Source of the DNA: an uncultured Burkholderiaceae bacterium
Lineage (GTDB): Bacteria; Pseudomonadota; Gammaproteobacteria; Burkholderiales; Burkholderiaceae
NCBI GenBank assembly: GCA_937862845.1
Contig: CALMCK010000171.1
Coordinates: forward strand, 1-6,262
Reading direction: 5' to 3'
DNA: 6,262 nt
Positions 1 through 5,703 of the stretch are shown piece after piece; the stretch's first letter is position 1; each line of letters opens with the position of its first letter. The position numbers were made by a program, and so were the translations under genes. The notes beneath the pieces were generated by a model. The model saw only the letters and a program-made list of their open reading frames with translations. It did no database searches and was not told where the DNA came from.

Positions 1-177
1 GCGAATCACAAAGCCAAAATGTCGGTTGAAGTATTGAATGTGCGGCTCGCCATGGAGAGCGAAATGGCTTTTTCGAAAGTCCAACACGCCAAGCAACACG
101 ATGTCGTAAAATCTCTCCGAACGTGTCAAGTCCGATGCGCTGATATAAATGTGGTCAATGCCAGTGACTTCGGTCAT
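1..177 (-). CDS. VOC (glyoxalase/bleomycin-resistance fold) family protein, N-terminal part only
   Basis: The first 59 codons are present; the rest lies beyond base 1. The protein opens MTEVTGIDHIYISASDLTRS and continues with ERFYDIVLLGVLDF. This is the typical first beta-alpha-beta unit of the vicinal oxygen chelate fold, with His9 in the place of the usual first metal ligand. The end of the visible part (PHIQYFNRHFGFVIR, residues 45-59) resembles a group of small VOC proteins with a YNRHFGF motif. The start is well fixed: AAGGA lies 6 bases upstream of the ATG, and an in-frame TAA lies at 192-190. It follows fahA on the same strand after about 105 bases, so it may be co-transcribed with the homogentisate pathway genes. 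The fold covers lyases, isomerases, dioxygenases and resistance proteins, so the fragment does not show the reaction. It is not the GST-type maleylacetoacetate isomerase. Confidence 0.8.
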   Translation of the reverse strand, partial: MTEVTGIDHIYISASDLTRSERFYDIVLLGVLDFRKSHFALHGEPHIQYFNRHFGFVIR

Positions 178-183
178 GTCTTT

Positions 184-188
184 TCCTT
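184..188 (-). promoter_or_regulatory. Ribosome binding site of the VOC gene
   Basis: AAGGA on the minus strand, 6 bases before the ATG at 177, in an A-rich leader. It resembles the site of fahA and differs from the GAGCACA type used by hppD and hmgA. With the in-frame stop just upstream it fixes the start of the VOC gene. Confidence 0.6.
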
Positions 189-282
189 TTTAGACGCTGC
201 TTTTTTACACTCTTGCCAATGTCGAGGCGCATGTCGTCGGCTCTATCGTGGGGCGGATTGAGGGCAATCGCCCACGTTGACG

Positions 283-1596
283 TCACGCCAATGCAGGCAA
301 CACCTGTCCCACCACTTCACCAAACCCGATTTTTACAAACCCATCCGCAGCGCAATACGCACTCATTTTCACGGAGTCAAAGTCTTGCAAAAACGTTCGT
401 GTCTCGCCATTGCTCAACGTCAATGGGTTCGCGCCGTTGGCAGTCAGCTCAATGAGCGCACCTGCTTGTTCGAGCGTGTCGCCCGATTGCGTGCCGCTGC
501 CGAGCAAATCACCTGCGCGCAGATTGCAGCCGTTGATGCTGTGGTGTGCCACCATTTGCGCGAGTGTCCAGTAGGCGTCTTTGTAGTTGCCGTGTGAGAC
601 ATGATGCCATGTGTCGCGCTCGCGCATGGTGGCCGTTTGCAAAAAAACATCCAGAGAAATATTGAGTGCGCCGTGCGCTCGGTGTGCCGCCGAGTCGAGG
701 TAGTCCAATGGCTGCGGATGGTCTGCTGGGCGCGCCCATGCCGCCATGAACGGTGCGAGCGCTTCGAGTGTGACAATCCATGGCGAGACGCTGGACGCGA
801 AGTTTTTAGATAAAAATGGCCCGAGCGGTTGATACTCCCATGCTTGCACATCGCGCGCTGACCAGTCGTTGAGCAAAGACAAACCAAACACGTGCTGTCC
901 ATATTCGTCAATCGATATGGCCGTGCCGAGCGAATTGCCGACGCCGATGTAAGCGCCGAGTTCGAGCTCGTAATCGAGTTTTTGGCTCGGCTTGAGTTGT
1001 GGCGCATCGTCGTTGGGCGTTTTGATTTGTGATTTGGGACGGTGGAAGTTTTGTCCAGAAACCACTATCGATGACGCGCGGCCATGATAACCAATCGGTA
1101 TCCATTGGTAATTTGGCATGAGCGGCTGATCTGGACGAAACAACTTCCCGACGTTGCTCGCATGGTGAATCGATGTGTAAAAATCAGTGTAGTCGCCGAT
1201 GTCTGCGGGCAGTTTGTATTCGACATCGTCTTGTGCGACGAGGCACTTTTGCCATGCGGATTGCGCCGACGCGCCGACGCGCAAGCCGCGCGAAATCTCG
1301 AGGCGCAGCGCAGACCATGATGTGTGACCGAGCGCCATGAAGTCGTTAAGACTGTCCGCACTGGCGGCGATTGCGGCCCTCTGTGCGCGCGCATCAGCGA
1401 TTAAACCAGCGCTGTGCAATGCTTGTAAATCAAGCACTCGGTCGCCTATCGCCACGCCGCCTCTAAAGTGCTCACTTGAGTTTTTTCGACGAAAAACCGC
1501 AAAAGGTAAATTTTGAATCGGAAAATCCGTGCGGCCGTCATTCGCCGACTCGACCCAGCTTTTGAGTTGCGCGTCGTGGGTTTCATTGAGGTGCAT
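283..1596 (-). CDS. fahA: Fumarylacetoacetase (FahA)
   Basis: Hydrolyses fumarylacetoacetate to fumarate and acetoacetate (EC 3.7.1.2), the last step of tyrosine/homogentisate breakdown, in the cytoplasm. The 437 residues are close to the animal enzyme (about 419). A small N-terminal domain (to about residue 125) precedes the catalytic FAH domain. By alignment from memory with mouse FAH, the metal ligands are D138, E210, E212 and D244, and the catalytic His is H145 in DFYTSIHHASNVG. Other matching residues are Y140, R154, Y170, R248, Q251, Y255, K264, T369 (GSGTQSG) and E383. Mouse T257 is replaced by Ser (S268 in KNFASS), a conservative change. No key residue is missing. The start has AAGGA 9 bases upstream. 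The gene is third in a minus-strand cluster after hppD and hmgA, separated from hmgA by a 132-base gap filled mostly by a REPIN-like repeat. Confidence 0.97.
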   Translation of the reverse strand: MHLNETHDAQLKSWVESANDGRTDFPIQNLPFAVFRRKNSSEHFRGGVAIGDRVLDLQALHSAGLIADARAQRAAIAASADSLNDFMALGHTSWSALRLEISRGLRVGASAQSAWQKCLVAQDDVEYKLPADIGDYTDFYTSIHHASNVGKLFRPDQPLMPNYQWIPIGYHGRASSIVVSGQNFHRPKSQIKTPNDDAPQLKPSQKLDYELELGAYIGVGNSLGTAISIDEYGQHVFGLSLLNDWSARDVQAWEYQPLGPFLSKNFASSVSPWIVTLEALAPFMAAWARPADHPQPLDYLDSAAHRAHGALNISLDVFLQTATMRERDTWHHVSHGNYKDAYWTLAQMVAHHSINGCNLRAGDLLGSGTQSGDTLEQAGALIELTANGANPLTLSNGETRTFLQDFDSVKMSAYCAADGFVKIGFGEVVGQVLPALA

Positions 1597-1605
1597 TTTG
1601 TTTTT

Positions 1606-1610
1606 TCCTT
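1606..1610 (-). promoter_or_regulatory. Ribosome binding site of fahA
   Basis: AAGGA on the minus strand, 9 bases before the fahA ATG (1596), within a run of nearly pure A on the coding strand. It lies outside the REPIN-like repeat and so should stay accessible even if the repeat folds in the mRNA. Confidence 0.55.
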
Positions 1611-1628
1611 TTTTATTTTGACATATGA

Positions 1629-1720
1629 TTTTGTAGGGTGGGCACTGCCCACCAAAACGTTGCCATGGCTTACCGTATCAGCATGCGAGCGTCATGGCGG
1701 GCAGTGCCCACCCTACAAAA
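1629..1720. repeat. REPIN-like inverted pair of GTAG-headed palindromes
   Basis: Two 25-base arms, 1629-1653 and 1696-1720, are inverted copies with one difference. Each arm contains GTAG (1633-1636 on plus; 1716-1713 on minus) followed at once by a 17-base palindrome: GGTGGGCA-C-TGCCCACC at 1637-1653 (perfect 8+1+8) and its near copy at 1712-1696. A GTAG tetranucleotide at the foot of a short palindrome is the described layout of REP sequences mobilised by RAYT (TnpA-REP) transposases, and two REPs in inverted orientation make a REPIN. The 42-base centre holds the short palindromes GCCATGGC and GCATGC. In the hmgA-fahA transcript the single arm difference becomes a G-U pair, so the arms can form 25 continuous base pairs. 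No U-run follows, so it is not a standard terminator. Assignment as a REPIN is by architecture; copy number was not checked. Confidence 0.75.
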
Positions 1721-1728
1721 GCGCCGCC

Positions 1729-3033
1729 CTACGGCTGTCCGTTGAAATTCGCTCGCAACCCTTGCCACACATCCACATAATTTTTCTCAAACGTCGCCGC
1801 GCTCAACGCTTGCTCAGTCGGCTGCAACAACCACTGAGTCTCCAGCATAAACGCCATGGTGCCGCCCATGTATTCTGGCGTTAACGCCGCCGTGCTTGCT
1901 TTGTCAAACGTCGCGGCATCGGGTCCGTGCGCTGACATGCAGTTGTGCAAACTCGCACCACCCGTGACAAAACCCTCTGCTTTGGCATCGTACACGCCTT
2001 CAATCAGCCCCATGAATTCGCTCATGACATTGCGGTGAAACCACGGCGGGCGGAAGCTGTGCTCGGCCACCAACCAGCGCGGTGGAAAAATCACGAAGTC
2101 GCAATTCGCGGTGCCCGCCACCGCAGAAGGCGAGGTGAGCACCGTGAAAATCGATGGGTCGCAATGATCAAATCCCACGCTGTTGATGGCGTTGAATAAT
2201 TTTAAATCATATTGATACGGCGCGTAGTTGCCATGCCATGCCACCACGTCCAATGGCGAGTGGCTCAACTGAGCCGTCCAAAACGCACCATCAAATTTTG
2301 CAATCAGCTCACACTCCACTTCAATGTTCTCAAACGCCGCAACGGGCGTGAGGAAATCACGTGAATTCGCCAATCCATTCGCGCCAATCGGGCCGAGATT
2401 CGGCAATTCAAAAGGCGCGCCGTGATTCTCGCAGACATAGCCACGCGCGTTCGGCGTGTCCTCATCAAGCAACACTTGAAATTTCACGCCACGTGGCACG
2501 ACGCCAATGTGGGTCGGCTTAATATTTAAAACGCCCAATTCCGTGCGCACCACCAGCGTGCCGAGTTCAGGGATGAGGAGCATTTCGGCATCGGCATTGT
2601 AAAAAAACCGTGTCGTCATGCTGCGGTTAAACGCGTACTGCGCAACCGAAACACCAGACTGCGTGCGCGCATCACCATTGCCACACAGCGTGAATTGGCC
2701 TTCGAGAAAATCCTTAGAATCTGATGCAAGCGGCAACGGCAGCGCGCCCCAACGCATCGGTGTCGGATTGGTCGGCGCTGCGTTAAATGGTGCCGTGATG
2801 ATGCGGTCAAACTGAATCGGCGCAAATGCCGACTGCACCGCCGATGGCCGAATGCGGTACAACCACGAGCGCAAATTGTGCGCACGTGGCGCGGTGAATC
2901 CCGTGCCGCTGAGTTGCTCGGCGTACAAACCATACGGGCAACGCTGCGGCGAATTTTGACCGAGCGGCAATGCATCGGGCAAGGCCTCGGTGCTGACGTG
3001 GTTGCGAAAACCTGCGATGTATTTTGAGTTCAT
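1729..3033 (-). CDS. hmgA: Homogentisate 1,2-dioxygenase (HmgA)
   Basis: Opens the ring of homogentisate with O2 and Fe(II) to give maleylacetoacetate (EC 1.13.11.5). Numbered from the chosen start (434 residues, normal for the family), the iron ligands H333 (PPWFHRN), E339 (MSEFMG) and H369 (SAHGPD) and the catalytic-base His H290 (FDHCDPSIF) match human H335, E341, H371 and H292 by remembered alignment. Further family signatures are KYIAGFRNHVSTEALP near the N-terminus and VAWHGNYAPYQYDLK at about 264-278. An ATG six codons upstream (3051) is also in frame. I prefer 3033 because it is preceded by GAGCACAAA, nearly identical to the hppD initiation site, whereas 3051 has no Shine-Dalgarno and sits 4 bases after a strong hairpin. 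The stop is a TAG next to a REPIN-like repeat. It lies between hppD and fahA, in pathway order. Confidence 0.97.
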   Translation of the reverse strand: MNSKYIAGFRNHVSTEALPDALPLGQNSPQRCPYGLYAEQLSGTGFTAPRAHNLRSWLYRIRPSAVQSAFAPIQFDRIITAPFNAAPTNPTPMRWGALPLPLASDSKDFLEGQFTLCGNGDARTQSGVSVAQYAFNRSMTTRFFYNADAEMLLIPELGTLVVRTELGVLNIKPTHIGVVPRGVKFQVLLDEDTPNARGYVCENHGAPFELPNLGPIGANGLANSRDFLTPVAAFENIEVECELIAKFDGAFWTAQLSHSPLDVVAWHGNYAPYQYDLKLFNAINSVGFDHCDPSIFTVLTSPSAVAGTANCDFVIFPPRWLVAEHSFRPPWFHRNVMSEFMGLIEGVYDAKAEGFVTGGASLHNCMSAHGPDAATFDKASTAALTPEYMGGTMAFMLETQWLLQPTEQALSAATFEKNYVDVWQGLRANFNGQP

Positions 3034-3042
3034 TTTGTGCTC
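3034..3042 (-). promoter_or_regulatory. Translation initiation site deciding the hmgA start
   Basis: GAG followed by CACAAA directly before ATG at 3033, on the minus strand. The same nine bases precede the hppD ATG, and a close variant precedes folD. This recurrence favours 3033 over the upstream in-frame ATG at 3051. Confidence 0.5.
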
Positions 3043-3055
3043 GTTCTTCATCGAA

Positions 3056-3080
3056 GGGCGGCTTCTCTATCAAGCCACCC
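3056..3080 (-). promoter_or_regulatory. Intercistronic hairpin between hppD and hmgA
   Basis: In the minus-strand transcript GGGUGGCUU (3080-3072) pairs with AAGCCGCCC (3064-3056) around a 7-base loop: nine pairs, one of them G-U, extendable by another G-U. On the opposite strand the same position is an A-C mismatch, so the fold suits the hppD-hmgA mRNA. It begins 15 bases after the hppD stop and ends 22 bases before the hmgA ATG at 3033. No U-run follows, so it is unlikely to be a simple terminator. mRNA stabilisation, 3'-end protection of hppD or partial attenuation are possible. Confidence 0.5.
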
Positions 3081-3095
3081 CACGTCAGTTATCTT

Positions 3096-4181
3096 TCAAA
3101 CGTCTAAAACCCCGCGCTTAATCTGGTCCTGCTCAATCGAATCAAACAACGCTTGAAAATTGCCTTCGCCAAAACCATCGTTGCCTTTGCGCTGAATGAT
3201 TTCAAAAAAAAGTGGCCCGATGACGGTGTCTGTGAATATTTGCAACAGCTTGTCATCGCGTCCGACTTTGTCTCTCGGCTCACCATCAATCAAAATCCGC
3301 AACTCACGCAACAGAGGCAAGTCCTCACCATGGTTCGGTAAGCGTGTATCAATGTTGTCATAATACGTCTCTGGTGTGCTCATAAACCCCACGCCTGCCG
3401 AGCGCAGCGCCGCGACGCTGTGGTAAATATTGCCCGTCGATAGCGCGATGTGCTGTATGCCCTCACCATTGTGCGCCCGCAGATACTCTGCGATTTGGCT
3501 TTTATCATCCGACGATTCATTGATTGGAATGCGGATTTTGCCACATGGACTGGTCAATGCCCGCGAATGCAAACCCGTGTGTTTGCCCGCGATTTCAAAA
3601 AAACGGATTTCTCTAAAGTTAAACAGCTTCTCATAAAACCCCGCCCAAACATCCATGTGGCCACGCTCAACATTGTGCGTCAGATGATCAATCAGATTCA
3701 AACCCACACCCACAGGATGCTGATCCACCCCCTCGAGTGGGACAAAATCGACATCGTAAATACTCACACCGCCATTGCCCGCATAGCGATCCACCAGATA
3801 CAGCAAAGAGCCGCCAATCCCGACAATGGCTGGAATCTGCAACTCCATCGGTCCCGCACCAAATGCCACAGGCGTCGCGCCATTGGCCACAAGCGCCGTG
3901 AAGGCGGCTGCGGCGTCTTTGACTCGAAACGCCATCGCGTTCGCCGAAGGGCCATGCGTGTGCGTGAACTCGTCAGCCTGACCGTTGTGCTCCGCATTTA
4001 AAATAAAATTGATGTCGCCTTGACGGTACAGCACCACATTTTTGCGGCGGTGTTTGGCGATGGCGGTAAAACAGAGTAGTTCAAACAGTTTCGCCAATTT
4101 TTCAGGTTCGCTCGACGCGTATTCGACAAACTCAAAGCCGTCGGTTTGCAAAGGATTTTCCCAAGTGCTGACAGTGGTCAT
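3096..4181 (-). CDS. hppD: 4-hydroxyphenylpyruvate dioxygenase (HppD)
   Basis: Converts 4-hydroxyphenylpyruvate and O2 to homogentisate and CO2 (EC 1.13.11.27), a non-haem Fe(II) enzyme of tyrosine catabolism. From the chosen start it has 361 residues, like the Pseudomonas enzyme (about 357). There are two VOC-type halves, roughly 14-135 and 157-330. The iron ligands are H166 (LIDHLTHNV), H244 (GIQHIALST) and E327 (LFFEIIQRKG), matching H161, H240 and E322 of the P. fluorescens enzyme by remembered alignment. The C-terminal GNDGFGEGNFQALFDSIE (333-350) is also characteristic. The frame stays open upstream to an ATG at 4247. I reject that start because GGAG lies 6 bases before 4181 and a candidate promoter (4214-4243) lies between the two. 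It is the first gene of the catabolic cluster, divergent from an Lrp/AsnC regulator that may control it. Confidence 0.97.
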   Translation of the reverse strand: MTTVSTWENPLQTDGFEFVEYASSEPEKLAKLFELLCFTAIAKHRRKNVVLYRQGDINFILNAEHNGQADEFTHTHGPSANAMAFRVKDAAAAFTALVANGATPVAFGAGPMELQIPAIVGIGGSLLYLVDRYAGNGGVSIYDVDFVPLEGVDQHPVGVGLNLIDHLTHNVERGHMDVWAGFYEKLFNFREIRFFEIAGKHTGLHSRALTSPCGKIRIPINESSDDKSQIAEYLRAHNGEGIQHIALSTGNIYHSVAALRSAGVGFMSTPETYYDNIDTRLPNHGEDLPLLRELRILIDGEPRDKVGRDDKLLQIFTDTVIGPLFFEIIQRKGNDGFGEGNFQALFDSIEQDQIKRGVLDV

Positions 4182-4187
4182 TTTGTG

Positions 4188-4191
4188 CTCC
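4188..4191 (-). promoter_or_regulatory. Ribosome binding site of hppD
   Basis: GGAG on the minus strand, 6 bases (CACAAA) before the ATG at 4181. This decides the hppD start against the longer in-frame option at 4247. Confidence 0.65.
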
Positions 4192-4213
4192 AAATAAAGA
4201 ATTGAATAACAAG

Positions 4214-4243
4214 ATTTTAAGCAAATCGAAGTGGGGTTTTCAC
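4214..4243 (-). promoter_or_regulatory. Candidate sigma70-type promoter of hppD
   Basis: On the minus strand GTGAAA (4243-4238, four of six to TTGACA), an 18-base spacer, then TAAAAT (4219-4214, five of six to TATAAT). The expected transcription start near 4207 gives a leader of about 25 bases containing the GGAG site. Eye-level match only. Confidence 0.35.
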
Positions 4244-4253
4244 GCAAAAAACA

Positions 4254-4282
4254 TCGCTAAAAATGTATTTTTGCCATAAAAT
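4254..4282 (+). promoter_or_regulatory. Candidate promoter of the Lrp/AsnC regulator gene
   Basis: TAAAAT (4277-4282) is a five-of-six -10 match with a weak -35 (TCGCTA, 4254-4259) at 17 bases. The predicted start near 4289 leaves a leader of about 25 bases. The -10 lies within TAAAATC, the inverted counterpart of GATTTTA at the facing hppD -10. The weak -35 would fit a promoter dependent on, or controlled by, a bound regulator. Confidence 0.3.
4256..4274. promoter_or_regulatory. AT-rich dyad, candidate Lrp/AsnC operator
   Basis: AAAAAT-GT-ATTTTT is a perfect 6+2+6 inverted repeat. Outer GC/GC bases extend the symmetry across one unpaired T. It lies inside the spacer of the candidate regulator promoter and just upstream of the candidate hppD -35. 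Lrp/AsnC proteins bind AT-rich dyads and often repress their own gene, so this is the best operator candidate in the region. The link to this regulator is inferred. Confidence 0.35.
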
Positions 4283-4313
4283 CAGCACAAACCATTAGAA
4301 AAGAGACGAAATC

Positions 4314-4790
4314 ATGCACACAGACACCCTTGATGAATTCGACGTGCGCCTGCTCAACGCTTTGCAAAAAAACAGCAGACTCACCCACAACGAGCTGGCA
4401 GATGAGGTCTATCTGTCCGCATCCCAGTGCCAGCGCCGCATCAAACGCCTCGAAGAGCTCGGCATCATCGAGCGTTATGCCACCCACCTGAGCCGCAGCA
4501 AAACTGGCTTTCACGTCACCGCCATCATTCACGTCTCGATTGAGAAGCACGGCAAATTTCCCGCCGAAGAGTTCCGCGACCTCATCGACGCCTCCGATGC
4601 CGTGCTCGAATGCTATTCGACCATGGGCGATTTTGATTACTTTCTAAAAGTCGTCGCCCCCGATTTGACCGCACTCAATGAATTCATGATGCAAAAACTG
4701 CTCAACTCGCCCATCGTCACCCACATACGCTCAAATATATTGCTGCAAGAAATCAAAGCCACCCACGTATTGCCCATACATCGGCTATAA
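4314..4790 (+). CDS. Lrp/AsnC family transcriptional regulator, likely local regulator of hppD
   Basis: 158 residues, the normal Lrp/AsnC size. The N-terminal winged helix-turn-helix has DEFDVRLLNALQKNSR (7-22), LTHNELADEVYLS (23-35) and the recognition helix SASQCQRRIKRLEELG (35-50), followed by the GIIERY wing (50-55). From about residue 66 comes the RAM/AsnC ligand-binding and oligomerisation domain, with GDFDYFLKV (105-113) at the usual effector/assembly loop. There is no transmembrane segment or signal peptide. The Shine-Dalgarno is weak (AAGAGA about 7 bases upstream). The gene is divergent from hppD across 132 bases. Regulators of this family commonly sit beside the operon they control and sense an amino acid or related acid. 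I therefore infer that it controls the homogentisate genes, perhaps in response to an aromatic amino acid or pathway intermediate. The effector and direction of control are unknown. Confidence 0.93.
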   Translation: MHTDTLDEFDVRLLNALQKNSRLTHNELADEVYLSASQCQRRIKRLEELGIIERYATHLSRSKTGFHVTAIIHVSIEKHGKFPAEEFRDLIDASDAVLECYSTMGDFDYFLKVVAPDLTALNEFMMQKLLNSPIVTHIRSNILLQEIKATHVLPIHRL

Positions 4791-4799
4791 ACACGACCC

Positions 4800-4831
4800 G
4801 AGCCGCTTCGATTTTTATATAATAGCGGCTC
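4800..4831. promoter_or_regulatory. Perfect TATAAT enclosed by an 8-bp GC-rich inverted repeat upstream of folD
   Basis: GAGCCGCT (4800-4807) and AGCGGCTC (4824-4831) are perfect inverted arms around a 16-base AT-rich centre. The centre ends in TATAAT (4818-4823), a consensus -10, immediately before the right arm. The expected transcription start is near 4830, about 25 bases before the folD ATG. The -35 region (around 4795-4800) matches poorly. The dyad may be an operator over the folD promoter. Alternatively, in read-through RNA from the regulator gene, it may be a hairpin; no U-run follows, so a standard terminator is unlikely. Confidence 0.5.
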
Positions 4832-4854
4832 ACCCAAACCAACCGAGCACAGAC

Positions 4855-5703
4855 ATGACCGCACACCTCATTGACGGCAAGCAAATCGCCACCGACACCC
4901 AAGCCCACATCAAAGAGCGCGTCACAGCCCTCTCCGCGCGCGGCATCAATCCTGGTTTGGCGGTTATTTTGGTCGGCGACAACCCCGCTTCGCACGTCTA
5001 TGTGAGCAATAAAGTCAAAAGCTGCGGCGTGGTCGGCATGCATTCTGTGCTGGAGCAATACCCAGCAGACTTATCAGAAACCAAACTTCTCGAGCGCATA
5101 CATGCACTCAACATTGACCCATCGATTCACGGTATTTTGGTTCAGCTGCCTTTGCCCGCCCACATCAATGAGCACGCCGTGCTTGAAGCGATTTCCCCGA
5201 TAAAAGACGTCGATGGCTTTCACCTCATCAATGCGGGCGCACTCATGACGGGCCAACCGCGCCTGCGCGCCTGCACGCCGTATGGCGTGATGAAAATGCT
5301 TGAGCACAGTGGCACAGAGATTCGTGGCGCACATGCCGTCGTCATCGGCGCGTCCAACATCGTCGGCAAACCCATGGCTTTGATGCTGCTGCAAGCAGGC
5401 GCGACGATTACGGTGTGCAACTCAAAAACGCGCGACCTCGCGCACCACACACGCCAAGCCGACATCATCGTCGCCGCCGTCGGCCGTGCTAAATTCATCA
5501 CGGGCGACATGGTTAAAGCGGGGGCGGTCGTCATCGACGTCGGCATGAACCGCGACGAGAACGGCAAGCTGTGCGGCGATGTTGATTTTGAATCAGTCTC
5601 TAAAGTCGCGGGCGCAGTCAGTCCAGTGCCGGGTGGCGTCGGTCCGATGACAATCACCATGCTGTTGATGAACACACTCGAAGCCGCTGAAAAATATGCG
5701 TGA
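4855..5703 (+). CDS. folD: Bifunctional methylenetetrahydrofolate dehydrogenase / methenyltetrahydrofolate cyclohydrolase (FolD)
   Basis: Interconverts 5,10-methylene-, 5,10-methenyl- and 10-formyltetrahydrofolate with NADP(H) (EC 1.5.1.5 and 3.5.4.9), supplying one-carbon units for purine, formyl-Met-tRNA and other syntheses in the cytoplasm. The 282 residues match the family. The catalytic domain carries Y49-VSN-K53 (catalytic Lys K53), Q97 in the QLPLP motif and D120 in KDVDGF. The Rossmann-type domain has VVIGASNIVGKPMA (162-175) for the nucleotide, and PVPGGVGPMT (257-266) is the C-terminal FolD signature. In ACTPYGVM (139-146) an Ala replaces the Pro often found before CTP, a minor change. 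GAG lies 7 bases upstream of the ATG, in the GAGCACA context also seen before hppD and hmgA. A TATAAT lies 32 bases upstream, so it probably has its own promoter. Its last eight bases overlap queA, suggesting a folD-queA operon. Confidence 0.97.
   Translation: MTAHLIDGKQIATDTQAHIKERVTALSARGINPGLAVILVGDNPASHVYVSNKVKSCGVVGMHSVLEQYPADLSETKLLERIHALNIDPSIHGILVQLPLPAHINEHAVLEAISPIKDVDGFHLINAGALMTGQPRLRACTPYGVMKMLEHSGTEIRGAHAVVIGASNIVGKPMALMLLQAGATITVCNSKTRDLAHHTRQADIIVAAVGRAKFITGDMVKAGAVVIDVGMNRDENGKLCGDVDFESVSKVAGAVSPVPGGVGPMTITMLLMNTLEAAEKYA

Noticed and set aside
157..232. Short basic minus-strand reading frame starting at ATG 232 (MRLDIGKSVKKQRLKRKRH...), running into the VOC start.
   Set aside because: Only about 25 codons, no Shine-Dalgarno, and its basic residues come from the A-rich leader of the VOC gene.
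262..273. GGGCAATCGCCC palindrome downstream of fahA, on the minus strand within GTGGGCGATTGCCC, slightly like the REP palindrome or a terminator.
   Set aside because: Only a 4-bp stem, no GTAG head and no U-run; too weak for a terminator or a REP remnant.
444..1007. Long overlapping reading frames inside fahA, hmgA and hppD on both strands, for example 444-1007 minus, 2616-2975 minus and 3450-4001 plus.
   Set aside because: They lie wholly within clearly recognised genes, show no known domain, and have low-complexity Arg/His/Ser-rich composition typical of shadow frames.
1629..1720. The inverted repeat read as an intrinsic terminator or as a CRISPR-type repeat.
   Set aside because: No U-run follows on either strand, and there are only two inverted copies without spacer-repeat periodicity.
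3034..3051. Longer hmgA start at 3051 (adds MKNEHK).
   Set aside because: No Shine-Dalgarno, 4 bases after a hairpin, and the GAGCACAAA site points to 3033. It is not fully excluded.
4182..4247. Longer hppD start at 4247 adding 22 residues.
   Set aside because: The added residues do not resemble HPPD, they cover the candidate promoter, and GGAG sits at the right distance from 4181.
5220..5675. 151-codon open frame antisense to folD.
   Set aside because: Fully covered by a well-supported folD. No recognisable domain or initiation site was seen.
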